The position numbers and the translations under genes were made by a program. From contig NZ_VTUC01000005.1 of assembly GCF_008364555.1 (NCBI RefSeq), forward strand, positions 62,001-126,000: DNA of 64,000 nt, given 5' to 3'. The DNA comes from Enterobacter vonholyi (GTDB taxonomy: Bacteria; Pseudomonadota; Gammaproteobacteria; Enterobacterales; Enterobacteriaceae). Positions 7,522 through 18,196 of this stretch are shown here, piece by piece (the first letter of the stretch is position 1; every line of letters starts with the position of its first letter). Below the pieces are notes generated by a model, which saw nothing but the letters and a program-made list of their open reading frames with translations, had not been told where the DNA came from and did not search any database.

Positions 7522-8742
7522 TCAGCTTCTGAGCGGGCGGCAAATAACGTTCAGGGCCAGCGCGCTACAGAGTGGGAAAAGGGCCAGCAGCAGCCAGGGA
7601 TAAATCGCCTGCGTTGAGGGCACCAGCGCGCGATCCAGCAGGCTACCAAACAACAAGTTTCCTGCCAGTACCGCGATGCCGCCAGCGGTGGCGAGTGCGC
7701 CATAGTGCGCCCCCAGCGTGGACTCCTCGGCAAACCTCGGGATCAGATCCTTTGCCGAGGGTACCAGCAGCATCTGCCCCAGCGTCAGCAGCGTCACGAA
7801 ACAGACCGACGGCAGCAGGCGCAGCCAGCCCTCAGGCGGTGCCGTCGGCGCAAACATTGCCACGCTTGCAAAGGCGGCGGAGAGGAATAAAAAGCCCACC
7901 GGCAGGATCCTCACCGCACCCACGCGCCGGGCGAATCGCGCCAGCGGCAGCTGTAAGGTGATGATCAGAACGGAGGCAAGCATAAAAAGCGGGCCGAGAT
8001 CTTTCTCGTTACCGCCAGAGCGCTGGATCTCTACCGGCAGCGCCAGATAGAGCTGGTTATAGCTTAAAAGCCACGAACTGTAGGCAATGATAAAGGCGAC
8101 AAAGCGGGGTTGATGAAACGTCGTCCACCAGGGCACAATTTTTAGCGTCTGTGAACGGCGGCCAGAAGCAGGCAGGCAGAAGTAGAGCACCACTAATGCA
8201 ATGACAAAGACGCCTGCTCCCGCGAGAGCCACCTGACGAAAACCCAGGCCGGTTAGCAGGGCGCCGGCGACCGGGCCCAGTACCGCACCGAGTTCCCCGC
8301 AGACCGCAAACAGCGCGAACCACTCCGCCCGGCTTCGTTTACCTTTCGCCTCGCTGTGCGTGCCCGCTTTCGCCAGCAATGCCTCAATAGACGGAGAAAA
8401 CAGCGCGCCGCCCACGCCTGTCAGACACGCGCCCAGTATAATCGGCCACAGCGATTCCCCGAAGGCCAGCAGCAGATAGCCTGAAACACGGACAATACAG
8501 CCGCTCAGGATAATCACTTTCGCGCCAAACCGGTCCGAGAGGGCACCACCGACGATAAACATCCCCTGCTGAGAGAATGTGCGCAGGCCGAGGATCAGCC
8601 CGATCAGCCCGCCGGAGAGCAGCATATCGTCGCGCAGGAATATCGCCAGGAAGGGGACAACGGCATAAAAGCCGATGTTAAAAACAAACTGGCTACCCAG
8701 TAAAACGGGGGGCCAGAGCGTGGTGGCAGGGCGAAGGGGCAT
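7522..8742 (-). CDS. MFS transporter at the end of the siderophore-type ABC operon
   Basis: 406 residues with about 12 hydrophobic segments. The loop 2-3 motif GGALSDRFGAKVII is the classic MFS motif A. It lies 16 bp after the ABC ATPase gene with AGGGG upstream of ATG 8742, so it is the fourth gene of that operon. MFS proteins with iron-siderophore transporters usually export a siderophore or move it across the inner membrane. Here no siderophore biosynthesis genes are present, so export of a degradation product or uptake of a xenosiderophore are both possible. It is not EntS-like enough to name. Confidence 0.85.
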   Translation of the reverse strand: MPLRPATTLWPPVLLGSQFVFNIGFYAVVPFLAIFLRDDMLLSGGLIGLILGLRTFSQQGMFIVGGALSDRFGAKVIILSGCIVRVSGYLLLAFGESLWPIILGACLTGVGGALFSPSIEALLAKAGTHSEAKGKRSRAEWFALFAVCGELGAVLGPVAGALLTGLGFRQVALAGAGVFVIALVVLYFCLPASGRRSQTLKIVPWWTTFHQPRFVAFIIAYSSWLLSYNQLYLALPVEIQRSGGNEKDLGPLFMLASVLIITLQLPLARFARRVGAVRILPVGFLFLSAAFASVAMFAPTAPPEGWLRLLPSVCFVTLLTLGQMLLVPSAKDLIPRFAEESTLGAHYGALATAGGIAVLAGNLLFGSLLDRALVPSTQAIYPWLLLALFPLCSALALNVICRPLRS

Positions 8743-8758
8743 CGTTGGTCACTCGCCC

Positions 8759-9520
8759 CTAAACGATAAAGTGAATGTGTTTTTTGCCATGGAACGGCGA
8801 GATCTCGATTTTGGTTTTGACCCGGAAGACGTCCCAGAGCAACGACTCGGACAGGATGTCCTGCGGCGTGCCCGTCGCCACAATTTGCCCTTTCTGCATC
8901 ACAATCAGCGAGTCGCAGAACATCGAGGCGTGGTTGAGATCGTGGATAGCGACAATGCTGGTGACCGGTAATTCGCTGATCAACTGCATCAGCTGCATCT
9001 GATGATGAATGTCCAGGTGGTTTGTTGGTTCATCCAGCAGGATTTCCGTCGGGGTCTGGGCCAGCGCGCGGGCAATGTGGACGCGCTGGCGCTCACCGCC
9101 GGAGAGGCTCAGCCACCCCTGGTCGCTTTTATCCAGCATATCCACGCGCTGCAGAGCGGCGGTGACGGTTTCGTCATCGTGCGTGCTCCAGTTGGAAAAG
9201 GCGGAGTGGTGCGGAATCCGCCCGAGTTTGACCACGTCGCGCACGCGCATGTTGGCGTCAGTCATGCCGTGCTGCTCCACGAAGGCGACCCGGCGGGCCA
9301 GCTGCTTTTTGGCAATACGAGAGATGTCCTGGCCGTCCAGCGTCACACAGCCCGCATCCGGGCGACGCAGCCCCGCGAGGATACGTAAAAGAGACGATTT
9401 ACCGCAGCCGTTAGGGCCAAGCAGTCCTACCGTTTCGCCCCGGGAAACCTTCAGCGAGACGTCATTAACGATGACTTTTTTGCCGACCTTCCAGGTAATA
9501 TTTTCAGCGCAGATGCTCAT
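8759..9520 (-). CDS. Iron-siderophore-type ABC transporter, ATP-binding protein
   Basis: 253 residues from ATG 9520. This start is chosen because it shares one base with the upstream permease TGA and has AAGGA 7 nt upstream. Walker A GPNGCGKSS (about residue 36), signature LSGGERQRV, Walker B EILLDEPTNHLD and the switch His (AIHDLNHA) are intact. The overall pattern is FepC/FecE/FhuC-like. It powers uptake of a ferric chelate (or related ligand) through the FecCD-type permease encoded just upstream. Iron control is suggested by the Fur-like box before the first gene. Confidence 0.9.
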   Translation of the reverse strand: MSICAENITWKVGKKVIVNDVSLKVSRGETVGLLGPNGCGKSSLLRILAGLRRPDAGCVTLDGQDISRIAKKQLARRVAFVEQHGMTDANMRVRDVVKLGRIPHHSAFSNWSTHDDETVTAALQRVDMLDKSDQGWLSLSGGERQRVHIARALAQTPTEILLDEPTNHLDIHHQMQLMQLISELPVTSIVAIHDLNHASMFCDSLIVMQKGQIVATGTPQDILSESLLWDVFRVKTKIEISPFHGKKHIHFIV

Positions 9521-10557
9521 CACTTATTCCTTGAGCGGTAGATAATCACGGCAAAGAACGGAACGCCAACCAGCGCGGTGACCACGCCGACGGGCAGGCT
9601 TTGCGGCGCAATCAGCATGCGCGAGGCAATGTCTGCCAGCACCATCAGGATCGCGCCTGCCAGCGCGCTGGCAATCAGCAGCGTGCGGTGCAGCGGCCCG
9701 AACAGGAAACGCATGACGTGCGGCACCACCAGCCCGACAAAGCCGATTGAGCCCGCCATGCTGACGATGGTTGCGGTAATCAGCGCGGTGGTGGTAAAGA
9801 GCGCCAGGCGCACCCAGGGGACAGCAATGCCCAGCGACGCCGCGGCGTCATCACCGAACGTAAAGGCATCCAGCGCCCGGGAATAGTAGAGGCACACGGC
9901 TAACCCAATCAGCACCACGACCAGTGCCAGCTGGAATTCGGGCCAGCGTACGCCGCTGAAGCTGCCCAGCAGCCAGAACATCACGTCGCGCGCCTGCTGG
10001 GCGCTGGCGGAGGTGCTAATGGTGTAGGCGGTAATGGCGTTAAAAAGCTGCGAGGCGGCAACGCCTGCCAGAATAGTACGTTCATTCCCGCCGCGCGCGC
10101 CGTTCGTCAGAAACGCGACAAACGCAAACGCGGCGAACGCCCCGGCAAAGGCCCCGGCAGAGAGCGACACCGCACCGGTACCGATCCCCAATACGACAAC
10201 AGAAACCGCCCCGGTCGACGCGCCCGCGGACACGCCGAGCACGTAGGGTTCCGCCAGCGCGTTCTTCAGCAGGCTCTGCAATACGGCCCCGCAGATGGCC
10301 AGCCCCGCGCCGCAGCAGGCCGCAACCAGCGCGCGGCTCAGGCGAAAGTCCCAGATGACGCTCTCATAGATACGAGTGAGCGGAATATCGGTGAGCCCCA
10401 TTTTATTGCTGATAGCGTAAAATACGTTATCCAGCGGGATGGACAGTTCGCCGACGCTGACGCTCAGCGCGATAACCAGAAATAGCAGGACAAAGGCGAG
10501 CAAACACGAGGTCGTCAGAACCAGGCTTTGCCTGGCCTGAAGAACGGCGGTGGTCAT
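9520..10557 (-). CDS. Iron-siderophore-type ABC transporter permease (FecCD family)
   Basis: 345 residues, about ten membrane segments. The family signature GAVLQSLLKNALAEPYVLGVSAGASTGAV (about residues 88-115) and GFVGLVVPHVMRFLFGP, followed by ADIASRMLIAPQSLPVGVVTALVGVPFF, are textbook BtuC/FecCD. Only one permease gene is present, so it should homodimerise like BtuC. Its start and stop overlap the neighbouring genes by TGATG-type junctions, implying tight translational coupling of all three transporter genes. Confidence 0.92.
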   Translation of the reverse strand: MTTAVLQARQSLVLTTSCLLAFVLLFLVIALSVSVGELSIPLDNVFYAISNKMGLTDIPLTRIYESVIWDFRLSRALVAACCGAGLAICGAVLQSLLKNALAEPYVLGVSAGASTGAVSVVVLGIGTGAVSLSAGAFAGAFAAFAFVAFLTNGARGGNERTILAGVAASQLFNAITAYTISTSASAQQARDVMFWLLGSFSGVRWPEFQLALVVVLIGLAVCLYYSRALDAFTFGDDAAASLGIAVPWVRLALFTTTALITATIVSMAGSIGFVGLVVPHVMRFLFGPLHRTLLIASALAGAILMVLADIASRMLIAPQSLPVGVVTALVGVPFFAVIIYRSRNK

Positions 10558-11555
10558 CAGTTCAGCCCCAGCTTTCTGAGCTGTTCGCCGACCTGCTCAG
10601 CCCCGTAAATCGTGCGAATCGTCGGGTTCATGGCCTGACCGTCCATCACCACGATATGACCTTTTTTCACCGCGTCCAGCTGGCTGACGGCCGGATCGCT
10701 TTTCAGGAATTTGATTTTCTCTTCCGCGTTATCCAGCGCCCAGCGGTTGCGGTCCAGGCTGGACACCACAATGACATCCGGATTGGCGGCAATAATGCTC
10801 TCCCAGCCCACGGTTGGCCATTCGGTCTCGGACGTAATGGCGTTATGACCGCCCATCAGGCTGGCGATAAACCCGGAGGGGCTATTTTTACCACCTACAT
10901 AGGCGTCAGCGGAAGGGGATGAACTGGAGAACCAGAAGACAAACGAGAGGTCTTTTTTGTTCTTGCCGAATTCCTTACGCAAGTCGGCCTCGCGTTTTTT
11001 GAAATCGGCAATCACGGCCTGACCGCGGTCTTCAACGTTAAAGATTTTGGCGAAGTCCTCAATCTCCTGATAGAGATACGTCATATCCCACAGCTTCTGG
11101 CGGCTGCCGTACATATCGCCGGTGGCTTTTTTGGTCGCGCACATGCCCGGCGACACGTAGCTGTTCACGCCCAGGGTCATCAGATCGTCGCGTTTTGCGA
11201 CCTTGCTTTCCGGCCCCAGCAGCAGTGGCGTCTGGGCGGGGACAAAGTCGGGATTTTGCGCAAGCACGGATTCAAGGGTAGGGATTTCGACCGTCAGGGT
11301 TTTGATTTTTGCGTTCTGTTCAGCGAGCTGCGGCAACACTTTCGTCGGCCAGAAGGCGCTGGCCTTCACCTTATCTTCCAGCCCCAGCAGGAGCAGAATT
11401 TCGACGGTATTCTGACCCAGAGCCACGACGCGTTCCGGCGCTTTGGTGAATGTCTCTTTGTAGCCACAATTTTCAATCGTCAGAGGATATGTGGTTGCCA
11501 GAGCAGAACTGACCGACGCAAGCGCCAGGCCTAACGCGCAGATGACCTTCTTCAT
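10557..11555 (-). CDS. Periplasmic substrate-binding protein of the iron-siderophore-type ABC transporter
   Basis: 332 residues with a clear Sec signal peptide (MKKVICALGLALASVSSALA, cleavage after ALA). The mature part has the FepB/BtuF-type start (APERVVALGQNTVEILLLLGLEDKVKA) and end (IVVMDGQAMNPTIRTIYGAEQVGEQLRKLGL). Two cysteines (near residues 30 and 140) could form a disulfide. It is the first gene of the operon, with a Fur-like box upstream. The ligand is not readable; a ferric siderophore is the simplest reading. The operon is inserted between fhlA and ygbA relative to E. coli K-12. Confidence 0.88.
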   Translation of the reverse strand: MKKVICALGLALASVSSALATTYPLTIENCGYKETFTKAPERVVALGQNTVEILLLLGLEDKVKASAFWPTKVLPQLAEQNAKIKTLTVEIPTLESVLAQNPDFVPAQTPLLLGPESKVAKRDDLMTLGVNSYVSPGMCATKKATGDMYGSRQKLWDMTYLYQEIEDFAKIFNVEDRGQAVIADFKKREADLRKEFGKNKKDLSFVFWFSSSSPSADAYVGGKNSPSGFIASLMGGHNAITSETEWPTVGWESIIAANPDVIVVSSLDRNRWALDNAEEKIKFLKSDPAVSQLDAVKKGHIVVMDGQAMNPTIRTIYGAEQVGEQLRKLGLN

Positions 11556-11588
11556 GAAACGCTACCCTTCATTAAAATTATTTTTGAT

Positions 11589-11607
11589 GCAAATGAAACT
11601 CATTATT
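11589..11607 (-). promoter_or_regulatory. Candidate Fur box before the iron transport operon
   Basis: The minus strand reads AATAATGAGTTTCATTTGC, a good match to the 19-bp Fur consensus GATAATGATAATCATTATC (matches at most core positions). It lies 34-52 bp upstream of the binding-protein ATG at 11555, the usual place for iron repression. Confidence 0.6.
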
Positions 11608-11670
11608 AAGGCGGAATTTTATACAGAGGAAACGATTTTGTGTCAATGAGGGACAATCGCGCAGGGTAAC

Positions 11671-11699
11671 AAAAGGCGGTGTCAGAAAAACACCGCCGG
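11671..11699 (-). terminator. Rho-independent terminator of fhlA
   Basis: Arms GGCGGTGT (11675-11682) and ACACCGCC (11690-11697) with a short loop. On minus the hairpin is followed by TTTT. It lies 10-35 bp beyond the fhlA stop and separates fhlA from the iron operon promoter. Confidence 0.8.
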
Positions 11700-11708
11700 A
11701 ATAAGGCC

Positions 11709-13781
<2,073 letters not shown>

Positions 13782-13839
13782 AGTGCTTTCCAGTAGAAAC
13801 GAGCAAAAAAAAATCCATGCTGGCCGCTTGTGGCGCGGC

Positions 13840-14850
13840 CTAGCAAATACGGGGTAAGGGTTCAGCGTGCGGCAGATCCAGCGTGCGCTTCACGCCATAA
13901 AGTCCGGTCAGGCGCACCCCTTTGCGCTCAACCACTTCACCAATCATCGCCGCCTCTTTTCCTGACGGATGAGCCTGCAGCTGTTCAAGAACGGCTTTTG
14001 CCGCGGCTCGTTCAACGCCAATCACCAGCTTGCCTTCGTTTGCAAAGTTGAGCGGGTCCAGACCCAGCAGTTCGCAAAGCCCGCGAACGGCGGGCTTAAC
14101 GGGCAGGCTGCGCTCGGTAAGTTCAATCCCGTACCCGCAGCTTGCCGCAAACTCGTGAACCACGGCATTCACGCCGCCTCGCGTGGCGTCACGCAGGGCC
14201 TTCACGCCGGGAATACCGCGCAACGTCTGAATCAGCGGGGTGAGTACCGCGCAGTCGCTGCGCAGTTCGCCGTCCAGCCCCAGGCCTTCGCGCAGGTTCA
14301 GGATGGTCGCCCCGTGGCAGCCCAGCGTTCCGCTCACGATCAGCACGTCGCCCACGCTGAGGCGCTGCGCGCCCCAGTGAATATCGGCGGGGATCGCGCC
14401 CATGCCGGCGGTATTGATAAACAGCTTGTCGGCCGCGCCGCGCTGCACCACTTTGGTGTCGCCGGTGACGATAGCTATTCCCGCCTCGCGCGCGGTCTGC
14501 GCCATGCTGTTGACCACGGCCGCGAGCGTCTCCATCGGTAATCCCTCTTCAAGGATAAACCCGCAGGAGAGGTAGCGCGGAACGGCGCCGCTGACGGCGA
14601 CGTCGTTCGCCGTGCCGCAGACGGCGAGCTTGCCGATATCGCCGCCCGGGAAGAACAGCGGGTCAATGACGTAGCTGTCGGTGGAGAAGGCCAGTCTATC
14701 GCCCTGGGCGGTGAGGGTGGCGAGGTCAATGCGCGCCTGGTCTTCCTGTTCGGCGAGCCAGGGGTTGTTAAAGGCCTCCATAAACAGCCGGTTAATCAGC
14801 TGCTGCATCGCCTGTCCGCCGCTGCCGTGCGCCATTTCAACCGTATTCAT
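13840..14850 (-). CDS. hypE: Hydrogenase maturation protein HypE (carbamoyl dehydratase)
   Basis: 336 residues from ATG 14850, which overlaps the hypD stop as ATGA; a longer in-frame start at 14892 lies inside hypD. HypE accepts a carbamoyl group from HypF on its C-terminal cysteine and dehydrates it with ATP to a thiocyanate, the source of the CN ligands of the NiFe site. The required C-terminus PRIC is present, as are the PurM-like ATP-grasp motifs (HGSGGQAM, DATRGGVNAVVHE). Cytosolic; it acts with HypC-HypD. Confidence 0.97.
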   Translation of the reverse strand: MNTVEMAHGSGGQAMQQLINRLFMEAFNNPWLAEQEDQARIDLATLTAQGDRLAFSTDSYVIDPLFFPGGDIGKLAVCGTANDVAVSGAVPRYLSCGFILEEGLPMETLAAVVNSMAQTAREAGIAIVTGDTKVVQRGAADKLFINTAGMGAIPADIHWGAQRLSVGDVLIVSGTLGCHGATILNLREGLGLDGELRSDCAVLTPLIQTLRGIPGVKALRDATRGGVNAVVHEFAASCGYGIELTERSLPVKPAVRGLCELLGLDPLNFANEGKLVIGVERAAAKAVLEQLQAHPSGKEAAMIGEVVERKGVRLTGLYGVKRTLDLPHAEPLPRIC

Positions 14851-15968
14851 GCTTCGCTCTCCTGGTTGCGATACTGATACCACGCGGCACACGCCCCTTC
14901 GGAGGAGACCATCAGCGCGCCAAAGGCCGTTTGCGGGTTACAGGTATTGCCAAATAACGGGCACTGATGCGGTTTGCATTTGCCGGTGAGCACCTCGCCG
15001 CAGCGGGCACGGGGATCGTCGCAAACCTGCTGCGGCTGCGGGCGGAAATGCGCTTCGGCGTCGAACGCGCGATAGGCTGGCGTCAGGCGCACGCCGGATT
15101 CGGCAATCAGCCCCAGACCACGCCACTCGCTGTCGCCCTCAACGCTAAATACGTCGGCTATCGCCTGCTGCGCCCGTTCATTTCCCGCATCCGGCACCAC
15201 GCGGCGGTACTGGTTTTCGACCGCGCTCAGGGCCGCTATTTTCTGCTCAACCAGCATGATGACACCTTGCAGTAGATCAAGTGGTTCGAAACCAGCGACC
15301 ACTAACGGACGATTGTACTGTTCAGCGATAAAACCGTAGGCGTCTGTGCCAATCACCATGCTGACATGCCCCGGTGCCAGAAAGGCGTCAATGCCGTTTC
15401 CCGGCTCTTCCAGCAGGCTGCGCAGGGTGGGGATGAGCGTAATGTGCTGGCAGAAGAAGAAAAAATTCTCGACGCCGCGCGCTTTCGCCTGCTGCAGCGT
15501 GATGGCGGTGGCGGGCATGGTGGTTTCAAACCCCAGACCAAAAAATACCACCTCACGGGTGGGGTTACGCGCTGCCAGCGTCAGGGCATCCATCGGCGAA
15601 TAGACGATCCGGATGTCTGCGCCGCGCGCTTTCGCCTGCAGCAGCGAACCATTTTTCCCCGGCACGCGCATCGCGTCGCCAAAGGTGCAGAAAATGACGT
15701 CGGGCTGGCTGGCAATTTCAATACAGCTGTCGATGCGCCCCATCGGCAGCACGCAGACCGGGCAGCCGGGGCCGTGGATAAACTCAATGTTTTCCGGCAA
15801 CAGCTGGTCGAGGCCAAATTTGAAGATGGCGTGCGTGTGCCCGCCGCACACCTCCATGATCCGCAGCGGCCTTTCTTTCGTGTAGTCCAGCCGCGCTGCG
15901 CGCGTTTTCAGGTGGCCGATAAGCTGCAGCACCTGCTCCGGCGCGCGGTATTCATCAACGTAACGCAT
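14847..15968 (-). CDS. hypD: Hydrogenase maturation protein HypD
   Basis: 373 residues, the usual length. It is the scaffold protein that carries a [4Fe-4S] cluster and, with HypC, assembles the Fe(CN)2CO unit of NiFe hydrogenases. Conserved features: MEVCGGHTHAIFKFG near residue 40, GPGCPVCVLP (about 69-78), and the C-terminal cysteine cluster CGEVLTGKCKPHQCPLFGNTC that holds the Fe-S cluster. It is coupled to hypE by ATGA overlap and starts 2 bp after hypC ends. Confidence 0.97.
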   Translation of the reverse strand: MRYVDEYRAPEQVLQLIGHLKTRAARLDYTKERPLRIMEVCGGHTHAIFKFGLDQLLPENIEFIHGPGCPVCVLPMGRIDSCIEIASQPDVIFCTFGDAMRVPGKNGSLLQAKARGADIRIVYSPMDALTLAARNPTREVVFFGLGFETTMPATAITLQQAKARGVENFFFFCQHITLIPTLRSLLEEPGNGIDAFLAPGHVSMVIGTDAYGFIAEQYNRPLVVAGFEPLDLLQGVIMLVEQKIAALSAVENQYRRVVPDAGNERAQQAIADVFSVEGDSEWRGLGLIAESGVRLTPAYRAFDAEAHFRPQPQQVCDDPRARCGEVLTGKCKPHQCPLFGNTCNPQTAFGALMVSSEGACAAWYQYRNQESEA

Positions 15969-15970
15969 GA

Positions 15971-16243
15971 TTATCGCTCCTCGCCGTACAGCAGCGCGCC
16001 CACGTCAGGCTCCACGTCGAACATATTTTGCAGGGCGTCGAGCGTGTCGCGGGCTTCCGCTTCGTTAATCACGCTCATGGCAAACCCCACGTGGACCAGC
16101 ACCCACTGGCCGAGACGCGATGCGCCGCTCTCATCGGTGGTGCCCACCAGCGTCAGGTCGACATCGCGCAGGATGCCGCAGACCTCGACTTTGGCCTGAT
16201 TACCGTCGATGGCGTGAATTTGTCCCGGTACGCCTATGCACAT
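15971..16243 (-). CDS. hypC: Hydrogenase maturation chaperone HypC
   Basis: 90 residues. It starts MCIGVPGQI, with the essential Cys2 that coordinates the iron being ligated and that contacts the hydrogenase large-subunit precursor. In E. coli HypC serves hydrogenase 3 (HycE), matching the neighbouring hyc operon. It overlaps hypB by 10 bp. No second HypC-like gene (hybG) is in this window. Confidence 0.97.
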   Translation of the reverse strand: MCIGVPGQIHAIDGNQAKVEVCGILRDVDLTLVGTTDESGASRLGQWVLVHVGFAMSVINEAEARDTLDALQNMFDVEPDVGALLYGEER

Positions 16244-17097
16244 CGTTCGCTCTCCAGCCAGCGTAACCAGCCGTCCATGCCGTCGCCGCGCGTGGCGGAG
16301 ACCAGCAGGATCTCAATATCCGGATTCACGTCGCGGGCATACGCCACGCACTTATCCACGTCGAAATTCAGGTACGGCAGCAGGTCGACTTTGTTCAGCA
16401 GCATGATGGACGCGGCGGCAAACATGTGCGGGTACTTCAGCGGTTTATCTTCGCCTTCGGTCACCGAAAGCACCGCAACCTTGTGTCGTTCGCCAAGATC
16501 GAAGCTCGCCGGGCAGACCAGGTTGCCGACGTTTTCAATAAACAGGATGCCGTTATCCGCCAGCGGCAGGCGCGGGGCAGCGTCGGCAATCATCTGCGCA
16601 TCGAGGTGGCAGCCTTTACCGGTGTTGACCTGAATCGCCGGGGTGCCGGTTTCGCGAATGCGCGCCGCATCGTTAACGGTTTGCTGGTCGCCTTCGATCA
16701 CCGCGCAGGAGACAAGCCCGTTCAGGCGCTTGAGCGTTTCGGTCAGTAGCGTGGTTTTGCCGGAGCCGGGGCTGGAGACAAGGTTCAGCGCCAGCTGTTT
16801 GCGGGTGGCAAAGCGGGCGCGGTTGCGGGTGGCGATCTGGTTATTCTTGTCCAGCACGTTGATTTCCACCTCCAGCATCTGGCGCTGGCTCATGCCCGGC
16901 GCGTGAGTGCCCGCTTCGCCGTGGCCGTAATGCAGGTCGCCCGCATCGGAGCGTTGCGGCGCAAAGGTAATGCCGGTCAGGGCTGCCGCAGGGCGCGGTG
17001 CGGGGGAAAAGGGCGCGGAGCGAAACGCGGAGTGGGGGCGGTGTTCATCCCCTTCTATATACAGGTTGCCTTCGGCGCAACCGCAGGTACTACACAT
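16234..17097 (-). CDS. hypB: Hydrogenase maturation GTPase and nickel-insertion protein HypB
   Basis: 287 residues. The N-terminal CSTCGC metal-binding motif (residues 2-7) is followed by a short histidine-containing linker, which is not expanded into a His-rich nickel store. The G domain carries P-loop SSPGSGKTT (about residue 110), switch/DLGE, and NKVDLL. The protein hydrolyses GTP and hands nickel to the large-subunit precursor with HypA. It is second in hypABCDE, 3 bp after hypA. Confidence 0.97.
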   Translation of the reverse strand: MCSTCGCAEGNLYIEGDEHRPHSAFRSAPFSPAPRPAAALTGITFAPQRSDAGDLHYGHGEAGTHAPGMSQRQMLEVEINVLDKNNQIATRNRARFATRKQLALNLVSSPGSGKTTLLTETLKRLNGLVSCAVIEGDQQTVNDAARIRETGTPAIQVNTGKGCHLDAQMIADAAPRLPLADNGILFIENVGNLVCPASFDLGERHKVAVLSVTEGEDKPLKYPHMFAAASIMLLNKVDLLPYLNFDVDKCVAYARDVNPDIEILLVSATRGDGMDGWLRWLESERCA

Positions 17098-17100
17098 ACT

Positions 17101-17451
17101 TTACTCCTTCTCGATTTCGAGGCGTTGGATCTGCATGCCGTCATCCGCCACGATGCGCAGACCGGTGCTCTGACACTGCGGGCAGCGCTGTACCTTTGAT
17201 GACACCAGGGTGACGTACTGCTGGCACTGCTCGCACCAGCACTCCGCCTGCTGTTCTTCAATATGCAGTTCGCAGCCTTCCGCCAGCGTGCCGCGGCAGA
17301 CCAGCTCAAAACAGAAGGTCAGGGCGCTGGTCTCGACGCAGGAAAATGCTCCGACCTTCAGCCAGACGCCGGTGACGCGTTTCGCGTGGTTTTGCACTGC
17401 CTGCTGTTCGATAAGTTCAAGAGCCCGCTGGCAGAGGGTGATTTCGTGCAT
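17101..17451 (-). CDS. hypA: Hydrogenase nickel-incorporation protein HypA
   Basis: 116 residues. It begins MHEITLC, providing the His2-Glu3 nickel site, and has a zinc-binding double CxxC (CEQC near 74 and CPQC near 91). It works with HypB to insert nickel into HycE precursor. It is the first gene of hypABCDE; GAGG sits 5 nt before the ATG. A well-formed sigma-54 promoter lies upstream on the minus strand, so expression should follow FhlA and formate. In E. coli an extra FNR promoter lies inside hypA; I did not verify one here. Confidence 0.97.
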   Translation of the reverse strand: MHEITLCQRALELIEQQAVQNHAKRVTGVWLKVGAFSCVETSALTFCFELVCRGTLAEGCELHIEEQQAECWCEQCQQYVTLVSSKVQRCPQCQSTGLRIVADDGMQIQRLEIEKE

Positions 17452-17480
17452 GACGCCTCCTCAATGAATTGCCCCGGTAA

Positions 17481-17496
17481 TGCAATAACGGTGCCA
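17481..17496 (-). promoter_or_regulatory. Sigma-54 promoter of hypABCDE
   Basis: Minus strand TGGCACCGTTATTGCA matches the -24/-12 consensus TGGCAC-N5-TTGCW exactly at the GG and GC elements. It is 30-45 bp upstream of the hypA ATG. Confidence 0.85.
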
Positions 17497-17507
17497 GCTC
17501 GATTTTT

Positions 17508-17571
17508 GTCAGGGCGTGACGATGTCAACGCTGTCGAAATGACACGTCGACACCGCGATGTTGACAGCGAT
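17508..17571. promoter_or_regulatory. Candidate FhlA upstream activating sequences between hyp and hyc
   Basis: A cluster of TGTC/GACA-containing dyads: CGCTGTC (17529-17535) with GACAGCG (17563-17569), and TGTCGAAATGACA with CGTCGACA inside. It lies between the two divergent sigma-54 promoters, where FhlA and IHF bind in E. coli. Exact protomer sites are not resolved. Confidence 0.5.
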
Positions 17572-17610
17572 TCGTAAGATAAACGTATTGAAAATCATAA
17601 AGATAAAAAC

Positions 17611-17626
17611 TGGCATGGAATCTGCT
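17611..17626 (+). promoter_or_regulatory. Sigma-54 promoter of the hyc operon
   Basis: TGGCATGGAATCTGCT keeps the -24 GG and -12 GC with correct 10-bp spacing, ending 36 bp before the hycA ATG. It is preceded by an AT-rich run (17571-17608) suitable for IHF bending. Confidence 0.8.
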
Positions 17627-17661
17627 TAACAGCCGCTATCTCCATTAACCGGATACCTTCT

Positions 17662-18126
17662 ATGACTATTTGGGAAATCAGCGAAAAAGCGGATTACATC
17701 GCGCAGCGTCATCAACAGTTACAGGACCAGTGGCACCTTTACTGCAACTCTCTGGTTCAGGGCATTACCTTGTCGAAAGCGCGTCTTCACCACGCGATGA
17801 GCTGCGCGGCGCAGGGCGACATGCGCTTCGTCCTGTTCGGCCATTTCACCATCAACGTTACCCTGGCGGACAACTTCAACAGCCACACCATTGAGTACTA
17901 CCTCGAGACAAAAGACGGCGAAAAACAGTGTATTGCGAAGGCGCAGCTGATGGCGGATGGCATGGTGGACGGCCACGTCAGCAACCGCGATCGCCAGCAG
18001 GTGCTGGAACACTATCTGGAAAAAATCGCGCCGGTTTATAACGGCCTGTACGCCGCCGTTGAGCACGATCTTCCTGTCAACCTGAAGCAGCTGATGGACG
18101 GAAATGCCTCAGCGAACGTGGCCTGA
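17662..18126 (+). CDS. hycA: Formate hydrogenlyase regulatory protein HycA
   Basis: 154 residues. First gene of the hyc operon. HycA antagonises FhlA and damps hyc and hyp expression. It begins MTIWEISEKADYIAQRHQQLQDQWHLYCNSLVQGITLSKARLHH in the E. coli manner, with strong conservation through the first 50 residues and more divergence toward the end. No known catalytic motif is present; it is thought to act by protein contact with FhlA. A 70-bp gap to hycB holds a further FhlA-type dyad. Confidence 0.95.
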   Translation: MTIWEISEKADYIAQRHQQLQDQWHLYCNSLVQGITLSKARLHHAMSCAAQGDMRFVLFGHFTINVTLADNFNSHTIEYYLETKDGEKQCIAKAQLMADGMVDGHVSNRDRQQVLEHYLEKIAPVYNGLYAAVEHDLPVNLKQLMDGNASANVA

Positions 18127-18133
18127 CCCATGC

Positions 18134-18168
18134 GTGTCGAGAAGTGTCGATAAGACAGCTTTTCGACA
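18134..18168. promoter_or_regulatory. Candidate FhlA site between hycA and hycB
   Basis: Two direct copies of GTGTCGA (18134-18140, 18144-18150) and an inverted TCGACA (18163-18168). An FhlA-binding intergenic site at this position is established for E. coli hyc, which supports the call. Confidence 0.55.
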
Positions 18169-18196
18169 AAAATGACTATCACCAGAGGATAACCCG

